Source: Mycolicibacterium rutilum (lineage in GTDB: Bacteria > Actinomycetota > Actinomycetes > Mycobacteriales > Mycobacteriaceae). From it: a stretch of 64,000 nucleotides of DNA. A model generated the notes under the pieces. The model was not told where the DNA came from. It worked only from the letters and a program-made list of their open reading frames with translations, and searched no databases. The stretch is from NCBI RefSeq assembly GCF_900108565.1, contig NZ_LT629971.1, positions 4,588,001 to 4,652,000 on the forward strand, read 5' to 3'. The translations under genes were made by a program, and so were the position numbers. Every line of letters begins with the position of its first letter. Position 1 is the stretch's first letter. Positions 26,474-32,826 of this stretch are shown one piece after another.

Positions 26474-26761
26474 ATGACCGACACCATTCGCTATCAGTAC
26501 GAGGCCAACAACGCCTCGCTGGAAGACATCCAGGGCCGCACCAACGACGCGCAGGCGTTGCGCGAGGAAGTCGCCAAGGTCTTCAACGCCCTGTCCGGGG
26601 TTTACGAAGGACAGGCCGCGGCGGCGTTGCAGCAGAAGCAGATCGAGATCTCGCAGATGCTGGACAACGTGCTGATGGAGATCACCCAGACCCGGTCGGG
26701 CGGCAACCAGTCGCAGGACGACGCGAGGGCGCTCGACGCCCACCTCGCGGGCGGGTTCTGA
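26474..26761 (+). CDS. Esx-like partner (VYEG in place of WxG)
   Basis: A 95-residue helical hairpin with the layout of EsxC-like proteins. The turn reads SGVYEGQAAA, so the Trp of WxG is replaced by Tyr (Y44-E-G46). The C-terminal part is polar (TRSGGNQSQDDARALD). Ribosome site AGGAAGAGAC before the ATG. It pairs with the 26187 protein. It is followed at once by the long hairpin at 26772-26832, which may end or stabilise this transcript. Confidence 0.82.
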   Translation: MTDTIRYQYEANNASLEDIQGRTNDAQALREEVAKVFNALSGVYEGQAAAALQQKQIEISQMLDNVLMEITQTRSGGNQSQDDARALDAHLAGGF

Positions 26762-26771
26762 CGATCGGCTC

Positions 26772-26832
26772 GTCGACACTGCGGTCAGGGCGGCAAAAAC
26801 CGCTGCGCGGACGCCCTGACCGCAGTCTCGAC
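26772..26832 (+). terminator. 21-bp inverted repeat after the esx pair
   Basis: Arms 26772-26792 and 26812-26832 match at 20 of 21 positions around a 19-base loop. The core ACTGCGGTCAGGGCG is perfect. There is no U-tract. It sits 10 bp after the esx stop and 20 bp before the next start, so it could be a partial terminator, an mRNA stabiliser that raises esx levels, or a protein-binding site. Confidence 0.6.
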
Positions 26833-26852
26833 CTCGGGGAAGACAGTTCGAC

Positions 26853-27614
26853 ATGATCACCGACGACGTCGCGCCGCTGCGCTATGACGTCGAGCCCTGG
26901 TTCATGAGCGGGTTCGACTTCCGGTGCCTGTGGGAAGCGCTCGGTCTCGACCGGCTGCCGTTCCCGCTTGCCTACCGCAACCGGCAGAAGTACATGCGCG
27001 AGGTCGAGGCCGACCGGCGCGCCGCGATGGCTCGGCAACGGTCCGAACTGACACCGGATCGGGTGCGCATCTTGGAGGCGCTGCGGTATCCCGCCTTTCT
27101 GATGCTGGGGTTCGGCCGGCTCGGATCCGGTGCGGAACAACAGCTCTACCGTCTGTTCGGGATGATCGGCACGAACGGCTACAGCGCGGTCATCACGCAG
27201 GATCCCGGGCCACAGCTCATTTTCGGCGAGGACATCCAGATCATCGGCTGCGTGAACGCCGACTTCCCTCAGGTCGTCCTGGAGGCGCTGCCGGACTTCA
27301 CGGGCGGAACGCGGCCGCGCAAGGAGGCGCAGTTCGCTGACGAGAAGCCGGCGGACTTCTTCGAGGACTGCCCGATCAACGCGTCGATACTGCTCGGTGG
27401 TTCGGCGGATTTCACGCACGACTACGAGCTGCGTAACGCGAACTACCTGAACCTGGTGAACATCGCCGACGACGGCGCATACCTGGTCAATGAGGGCACC
27501 GACTCGTTCCAGATCGTCCCGGCAACCATCGCCAACCTGATGGCGGCGTTCCACAAGGTCGAGGAGTTGCAGCTGAGCGCGGCGGAACGCCTCTCGGCTG
27601 TGGAGATGGACTGA
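26853..27614 (+). CDS. Probable divergent EspG-family protein
   Basis: 253 residues. The N-terminal portion (WFMSGFDFRCLWEALGLDRLPFPL, then EADRRAAMARQRSELTPD and ILEALRYPAFLMLGFGRLG) matches the opening of EspG-like proteins from other actinobacteria, where a W/F-rich segment precedes an acidic/basic helix and a first strand. Later strands (GYSAVITQDPGPQLIF, YELRNANYLNLVNI) fit a mixed alpha/beta fold. It lies between the esx hairpin and the KAS III-like gene, so it may be the chaperone for the second PPE-like substrate at 29021. Not certain. Confidence 0.5.
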   Translation: MITDDVAPLRYDVEPWFMSGFDFRCLWEALGLDRLPFPLAYRNRQKYMREVEADRRAAMARQRSELTPDRVRILEALRYPAFLMLGFGRLGSGAEQQLYRLFGMIGTNGYSAVITQDPGPQLIFGEDIQIIGCVNADFPQVVLEALPDFTGGTRPRKEAQFADEKPADFFEDCPINASILLGGSADFTHDYELRNANYLNLVNIADDGAYLVNEGTDSFQIVPATIANLMAAFHKVEELQLSAAERLSAVEMD

Positions 27615-27617
27615 CCG

Positions 27618-28634
27618 TTGGCCTACTTGAGCGCAGTGTCCACCTATGTGCCGGACGGCACCGATGGTGACGGCCGTCCGCGCCATCTCTGCGGCCCGTC
27701 CGAAGAGATGGCGTCCGTGCACGATCTCGTGGAACGGGCGGGCGCCCAGCTCGATCCCGGTCTGCTCGGGGCTGCAGCGGAGAGTCTGGCGGCCTCGTTC
27801 CACTGCGGAACCCTTTACCAGGGCGAGCATTTCTGGCCTATTCAGAATTCGATCCAGCAGACCGTCCTCGGCCGAGCGTCGGGCGGCGCGGCCACCGAGA
27901 TTCGGCAGTTCTGTTCCGGTGGCCTCTACGGCGTGATGCTGGCCGACGCGCTGCTCGAGGCGGGCTGGGCCGGTGACTACGCGATGGTCACAGGCGGCGA
28001 CAGCTTCTTCTACTTCGACCGGCACGAATACGCGACCAGTCCGGCGACCGAGGGCTCACTGATGGGCGACAGCGCCTTCTGCGTGGTGATGAACAGGCAC
28101 CGTGGGTTCGCTCGTGTCCTGTCCTCCGCGGCGCGGTCGCACAACCCGTCGGCCGGGATGATGCGGAGCAGGACAGATCACGGTCAAGACGATCCGGTGT
28201 TTCCCACGCTGTCGGATTGGATTGCCAGATGGGAGGGCTACGAGCATCGCCGTCCCGGTGCGGTGGCCGACAACGCGATGGCCAGTTTCCAGCTCGCCGT
28301 CGAGACGGTGGTCGAGTGTTACCGGCGGGCGGGACTCGAACCCGAGGAGATCGACCATTTCGCACCGTCGTTCATCGAACCGAGCTATGTCACTGAAACA
28401 CTCGCCAAGCAGGTTGCGCTTCGGACGCCCGCCGGGCTGCGCCCGTTCGGTGCGCGTTTCGGACATCTCACGGTGTCCGACTTCTGCGTCAACCTCAGCT
28501 ATCTGATGAACAATCGGATTGTCAAAGTGGGCGATCTGGTGCTGCTGTTCGCGGCCGGAAACTTCGTGAACTCCGCCGCGATGCTGGTGCGTATCGAAGA
28601 GGAGGCGACGCTGCCATTCAACGTCGCCATGTGA
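27618..28634 (+). CDS. Ketoacyl-ACP synthase III-like (thiolase-fold) protein inside the ESX locus
   Basis: 338 residues from TTG 27618, 3 bp after the previous stop. The thiolase fold is visible: opening YLSAVSTYVPDG, nucleophile loop RQFCSGGLYGVMLADALLEAG (C99), AMVTGGDSF, and the C-terminal LLFAAGNFVNSAAML. The FabH Cys-His-Asn triad is incomplete: at the His loop the sequence reads HFAPSFIEPS (Ser where His is expected), and the GN motif reads FGHLTVSD (His for Asn). It may therefore be an acyltransferase or a binding protein instead of a condensing enzyme. Such a gene in an ESX operon is unexpected. Confidence 0.8.
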   Translation: MAYLSAVSTYVPDGTDGDGRPRHLCGPSEEMASVHDLVERAGAQLDPGLLGAAAESLAASFHCGTLYQGEHFWPIQNSIQQTVLGRASGGAATEIRQFCSGGLYGVMLADALLEAGWAGDYAMVTGGDSFFYFDRHEYATSPATEGSLMGDSAFCVVMNRHRGFARVLSSAARSHNPSAGMMRSRTDHGQDDPVFPTLSDWIARWEGYEHRRPGAVADNAMASFQLAVETVVECYRRAGLEPEEIDHFAPSFIEPSYVTETLAKQVALRTPAGLRPFGARFGHLTVSDFCVNLSYLMNNRIVKVGDLVLLFAAGNFVNSAAMLVRIEEEATLPFNVAM

Positions 28635-28668
28635 TGCCGCGTAAACCCACCGAGTATGAGGAAAGATC

Positions 28669-28989
28669 ATGACCAACCCATGGAGTGGCCTCGACGCCGC
28701 GACGCAAGAGAAGAATCTGTACCTCGACCCGAGTGTGATACCCGAGCTCAACCGGGTCTTCGAACCCTACAAGGCCAGCCTGCAAAGGCTCATCGATGAT
28801 GGACTTGACGAGACCGCAACCTATTTCGGGACGGAGAAGAACTCGCTCGCGGTGATCCTCGGCAAAGCCTTCGATGCGCGGGGCAAGGAGTTGACGACAT
28901 ATCTCAACGAACAACTGTCTCAATCGAAGGACTTCGTGAAGACGGCGCAGGACGCCGCCGACGCACTCAAGGCCGCAGAGGGCGACTAG
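28669..28989 (+). CDS. Small helical ESX-associated protein
   Basis: A 106-residue polar, helical protein with no WxG. A short leader NPWSGLDAATQEKNLYLDP is followed by two amphipathic helices (VFEPYKASLQRLIDDGLDE and GKELTTYLNEQLSQSKDFVKTAQDAADAL). Size, helical content and location just upstream of the PPE-like gene suggest the partner subunit of that protein, taking the PE position. No close family recognised. Ribosome site GAGGAAAG precedes the ATG. Confidence 0.65.
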   Translation: MTNPWSGLDAATQEKNLYLDPSVIPELNRVFEPYKASLQRLIDDGLDETATYFGTEKNSLAVILGKAFDARGKELTTYLNEQLSQSKDFVKTAQDAADALKAAEGD

Positions 28990-29020
28990 TCGAGACGCGA
29001 TTCGTGAGGGGTCATTTGGT

Positions 29021-30781
29021 ATGAGCGGCTTCGGAAACTATCTGGGCGCGACACTGAGTAGCGGCCGCGACGACAACTCCGGCAGCGTCTATGACGAGTC
29101 CTGGGTCACCAACACCAACTTCCCGGAGCGCCAGACGCTGCTCGACGGCGATGACCTCAAGGACCTCAACTATGAAACTCCCGGCGAGGACAACGGGCAG
29201 AACAAGTACAAGCCCGACACCAGCACCCTCGGCGATGTTCCCGGCCTGACGTCGGATCACGGGATTCGTCAACAGGTCTCCGACGCCGTCAGCGGACCCA
29301 ATTCGGAGAACTGGGAGAGCTGGAACTTCTCCGACCTTCGTGCGGAGAAGGACGCGCTGAAACCGGCTCAACTCCAAACCCTGGCCGACGCGTGGACAGA
29401 CCACGGTGAGACGCTCAAAACGGATTCCGAAACCTTCAAGGAGTCCGTTCGCGACACGATCAACGGCAAGTGGACGGGCACGAGCGCGAGTGCGGCGGAG
29501 GCCGCCACCCAGCAGGTCACCAAGACGTCGATCTATGACTTCACGCCGTCGTCGGAGGCGCTGGCGAGCAGACTGGAGATGCTGAAGGCGGCGTTCGACA
29601 GCATCATCGAGAGATTCCCGGATGCGGATCGCGATCTGATCGACGGAGGCGACTTCGACAAGCAGGAGCTCAACGCCGCGATACGGGACTTCAATTCGAA
29701 GTACCACCTCGACGACGGCGGCCGGCTGCGCAACAACAGTGACGGCTATGTGTCGGCCTCCGAGGCGATCGAGGAGATGAACAGGATCAACCGCTCCATC
29801 GAGGACTTCCAGCTCGCAGTGCAACTCTTCCGCGACACGTACGAACCCACCGTGCTGGCCGTCACGGAGAATTTCCCCACGCTGCCGCCCGCCCCGAACA
29901 TGAAGTACGGGACCCCGTCCGGCGATCCCGGCGGCGGGGGTGGTCCCGGTACGGGTGGCGGACCCGGTGGCGGCCCAGGCGTGGGCGGCGGCCCGAAAAC
30001 CGGCACGCCTCCGGTCGGGACGCCGAAGTTCAAATCCCCTGATTTGGGCAAGAATCCGGCGATCTCCGGCCTGGAGGACCAGCGTCTCACCGAGCAGGGT
30101 AAGCCGCCGATCACCAACCCCCAGGGGATACCGCAGGGCGGACCGCCGGGACTGGCACAGGGCCTGAAACCCGCGATGGACGCCGCCACCAAAGCCGCGA
30201 CATCCGGGATCGACGCGGCGACCAAGGCGGCGCAGCAAGCCGCGCAGGCGGCCGGAAAAGGGCTGGGCAAAAACGGTGTCCCGTCGCTTCGCGAAGGTGC
30301 GCTGGGACTCGGGGACAAAGCCGGCGCCGGCAAAGGCGGTGGCGCCGGTGCCGGAGGCGCCGGTCTGGGCAAGGGTGGTCCGGGCGTCAACCAGCCGGCC
30401 GCCCGGCTCTCCGCGCAACCCACCACGGCGGCGTCCGGGGCACGCCCGGCGGTGCCGGTCGCGTCCAACGCCGGGATGGGGGCCATGGGCGGACCGGGGA
30501 TGGGCGGCGGACCGGCCGCCGGACAGCGGGGCGGTGACGGCAAGGAACACAAGGGCAACAAAGCGCTCAGGACCCGCAAGAACGGTGCCGACATCATGGG
30601 CGAAACCGACGCCGTCGTACCGGTTCTCGGGGACACGGCGCCGGCCGAGGAGAGCGAGCCGGCTCCGGCGCAGCCTCGCCGCCGCATCCCGCAGCGCGGC
30701 GCCCCGTGGCAGACCGATCCGGTGAGCGGGGCCGCGCGTTCCCCGCGCCCACCGCAGCCGAGCCCGGCGACGTCCGACTGA
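29021..30781 (+). CDS. PPE-like ESX substrate with Gly/Pro-rich tail
   Basis: 586 residues. The N-terminal 300 are acidic and helical with a WTG turn (INGKWTGTSASAAEAATQQV, about residue 150), as in actinobacterial PPE-like substrates. A low-complexity Gly/Pro region (residues 300-340) and an Ala/Lys-rich amphipathic stretch with DAATKAA repeats follow. The C-terminal domain has ADIMGETDAVVPVLGDTAP, related to the PPVLG ending of the other two substrates in this locus. The gene is the last of the plus-strand operon and ends 25 bp from the convergent immunity-like gene. Confidence 0.65.
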   Translation: MSGFGNYLGATLSSGRDDNSGSVYDESWVTNTNFPERQTLLDGDDLKDLNYETPGEDNGQNKYKPDTSTLGDVPGLTSDHGIRQQVSDAVSGPNSENWESWNFSDLRAEKDALKPAQLQTLADAWTDHGETLKTDSETFKESVRDTINGKWTGTSASAAEAATQQVTKTSIYDFTPSSEALASRLEMLKAAFDSIIERFPDADRDLIDGGDFDKQELNAAIRDFNSKYHLDDGGRLRNNSDGYVSASEAIEEMNRINRSIEDFQLAVQLFRDTYEPTVLAVTENFPTLPPAPNMKYGTPSGDPGGGGGPGTGGGPGGGPGVGGGPKTGTPPVGTPKFKSPDLGKNPAISGLEDQRLTEQGKPPITNPQGIPQGGPPGLAQGLKPAMDAATKAATSGIDAATKAAQQAAQAAGKGLGKNGVPSLREGALGLGDKAGAGKGGGAGAGGAGLGKGGPGVNQPAARLSAQPTTAASGARPAVPVASNAGMGAMGGPGMGGGPAAGQRGGDGKEHKGNKALRTRKNGADIMGETDAVVPVLGDTAPAEESEPAPAQPRRRIPQRGAPWQTDPVSGAARSPRPPQPSPATSD

Positions 30782-30806
30782 TGTCGCCGCCGGACCCCGG
30801 ACGCAG

Positions 30807-32318
30807 CTAGCCGGCCAGTACCCCGGCCAGGCTCAGCTGATTGACGGCCGCAGCGACATCGGCGCCGGGCACATTGGTGAAGATCGCCGCGACGGCCGCC
30901 GTCGTGGCGCTGTGCTCGACGGCCGCCGCCAGCAGCGCGGCGCACTGCGCCTCGGTACCGGGGCCGGTCAGCGCGACCATCGCCGAGACGGTGTCGTCCG
31001 GCGTCCGGACCGCCGGCAGCGCGGCGTCGAGTTCACCCGAGGTGTCGGTGGCGCCCCGGTGCCACTGGCCGTCCGCCCACCAGTAGCAGAAGCTCAACAG
31101 GCCGTTGCGGATTCGGGTGTTCAACGCGCTGTCGTTGACCCATGCGGGAGCCCCGGTGTACAGGTCGGGCAGCGGCCGTCCACCGTTGTAGGCGGCTTCC
31201 AGCAGCTCCGAGTCCCACTTCCCGCCGGACAGCACCGCGCGCTCACCGGGCAGCACGAACAAGGTCGACCCGCTTCGGCGGTCACTCTCGTACCAGAGGT
31301 GACCGGGGAAAACGCGTGGCCCCCAGCCTGATTCGACACCGGCGTAGATAGCCGACAACACCGCCCAGCGGGCCCGCAGCTCGGGCAGCGGCGGCAGATC
31401 GGCGGTGACGACGGCGGCAGATGCGGCCTCGGCGGCTTCCGCGGCCTGGCGCGGAGCCCTGCTCTGAGCGGCCGGACCGGCGACGTATCCAGCCAGCCAC
31501 ACCGGTATCCGGGAGCGCGGGTAGGCCTCGAGGTCGTCGCGGTAGTGCTCCGGTGCGACCAGTTGGTCCTCCGGGAAGGGCTCGTCACCGTAGTCGTAGT
31601 TCACCGTCGTCTCGCCCTGCTTGGTGACGTTCAGAATCAATCGCCACCACGGCCCGGCGGGCATCTGCGCCGCGACCTCGCGTTGGCGGCTGACCAGCGC
31701 GGCCACCGACTGCGGCACGGGCACCAGGCCGGTGCGGTCCTGCGAGGAGAACTGCAACTGGGCGATCTGCGAGGAGACGGTGAACGCGAATTCGGCGTCG
31801 AACTCCTCCCAGCCGTCCGGTCCGAGCTGGGCCAGCTGTTGCACGATCGGCTCGATGAGCCGCGAGGCCTCCTCGGCGATCGCCGCGTCGTCGTCCGGCC
31901 CCTCGGCGAGGTTCGGCCCCTCCGGTGGCGCGTCGACGACGGTGAAGCTGGCGACGGGCGCGTCCTCGCCGGCCGCCTCGTGAAATTGGCGCTCGAACTC
32001 GGCCATGAAATCCGCCGCCGAGGTGTCGCCGTTGCTGCCCTGCACACCCAGCTCGGTCGCCGCGAACGCGGCCTGCGCCTGCAGCGGGGGGACCGACGAC
32101 GAGACCTCCTCGATGCGGCCGGAGTCACCGACCAGGAAGACCGAGCGGCCGACCGGCATTTCGAGGAACGCCATCGGATCGCTTTCATCCACCTCGACCG
32201 GCGCGTAGACGCTCCACCCGGCCTCGAAGCGATCGGCTTCCAGGCCCTCGGTGGGATAGTCCAGGCCGCGTGACCGGATCCAATCCGACACCAGTGCTAT
32301 CGCTCGGGTCGCTTCCAT
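30807..32318 (-). CDS. Multidomain immunity-like protein downstream of the giant effector
   Basis: 503 residues from ATG 32318, which follows AGGAGG; the longer frame has no such site. Residues 1-95 resemble an Imm35/YrhB-type immunity domain (gWSVYAPVEVD, then GRSVFLVGDSGRIEEV). Residues 140-280 resemble the YezG/DUF600 immunity fold (GPWWRLILNVTKQGETTVNYDYG, then DDLEAYPRSRIPVWLAGYV). Residues 300-503 repeat a second domain with WAVLSAIYAGVES and NGLLSFCYWWADGQWH. No signal peptide, so cytoplasmic. It is the last gene on the effector strand and is the best candidate to protect against one or more warheads of the 4286-residue protein. Domain names are by pattern, not search. Confidence 0.6.
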   Translation of the reverse strand: MEATRAIALVSDWIRSRGLDYPTEGLEADRFEAGWSVYAPVEVDESDPMAFLEMPVGRSVFLVGDSGRIEEVSSSVPPLQAQAAFAATELGVQGSNGDTSAADFMAEFERQFHEAAGEDAPVASFTVVDAPPEGPNLAEGPDDDAAIAEEASRLIEPIVQQLAQLGPDGWEEFDAEFAFTVSSQIAQLQFSSQDRTGLVPVPQSVAALVSRQREVAAQMPAGPWWRLILNVTKQGETTVNYDYGDEPFPEDQLVAPEHYRDDLEAYPRSRIPVWLAGYVAGPAAQSRAPRQAAEAAEAASAAVVTADLPPLPELRARWAVLSAIYAGVESGWGPRVFPGHLWYESDRRSGSTLFVLPGERAVLSGGKWDSELLEAAYNGGRPLPDLYTGAPAWVNDSALNTRIRNGLLSFCYWWADGQWHRGATDTSGELDAALPAVRTPDDTVSAMVALTGPGTEAQCAALLAAAVEHSATTAAVAAIFTNVPGADVAAAVNQLSLAGVLAG

Positions 32319-32346
32319 CCGCTCTGTCCTCCTCGTCATGGTCACC

Positions 32347-32568
32347 CTACGACCGTTCTGCTTCGATCTGGTCGCCCAGCGCCGAGCGTTCGGCCCGGTG
32401 CCGGGTGAGCAGCTCGGCGCTGTACGCGGCCCAGGCCGCCCGTTCTTTCTCGGTCATCTCGTCGTCGGCCTCGGCCTCGATGTCGGGGTGCTTTTCGAGA
32501 AACCGGTCGAACAGCGCACCCACCTCGCGGCTGTGTCTGCGGCTGAGCTCAATCCGTCGTGGGTCCAC
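32347..32568 (-). CDS. Small charged helical protein between effector and immunity gene
   Basis: 73 residues, very rich in Glu and Arg: SRRHSREVGALFDRFLEKHPD near the front and EADDEMTEKERAAWAAYSAE in the middle. It is probably all-helical, perhaps a coiled coil. It starts 6 bp after the preceding small gene and ends 28 bp before the immunity-like gene, so all belong to one transcript. No recognised family. It could be a small antitoxin or adaptor. Confidence 0.6.
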   Translation of the reverse strand: MDPRRIELSRRHSREVGALFDRFLEKHPDIEAEADDEMTEKERAAWAAYSAELLTRHRAERSALGDQIEAERS

Positions 32569-32574
32569 CGGCTG

Positions 32575-32826
32575 TCACTCCTCGTAGAGCGCGAGCTGGT
32601 CGTACACGACCAACGCCACCCGCGCGGGGTCATCCGGCGGGTGCACCCGCAACGTGTGATGGGGATTGGGTTCGTCGTCGAGGATCACGACCGTTCGGAT
32701 GCCCGCCGGAAGGTCAGCGGGCCAATCGATCTCATCGGTGGGTTCCTCGACGAGAACCCGTGCCGTCTTCCCGCGCAGACCGGACTGGTCGTAGCGCAGC
32801 GGGGTGAGGCCGTGTTCGTCAGTCAT
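32575..32826 (-). CDS. Small protein overlapping the giant effector stop
   Basis: 83 residues from ATG 32826 (MTDEHGLTPLRYDQSGLRG); an upstream ATG 30 bp further is in frame. The start lies inside the last codons of the effector gene, so translation is coupled to it. The sequence has alternating strands (KTARVLVEEPTDEIDWP, TVVILDDEPNPHHTLRV, ALVVYDQLALYEE) and looks like a small beta-rich domain. Its position is where cognate immunity genes normally lie. Function unknown. Confidence 0.6.
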   Translation of the reverse strand: MTDEHGLTPLRYDQSGLRGKTARVLVEEPTDEIDWPADLPAGIRTVVILDDEPNPHHTLRVHPPDDPARVALVVYDQLALYEE

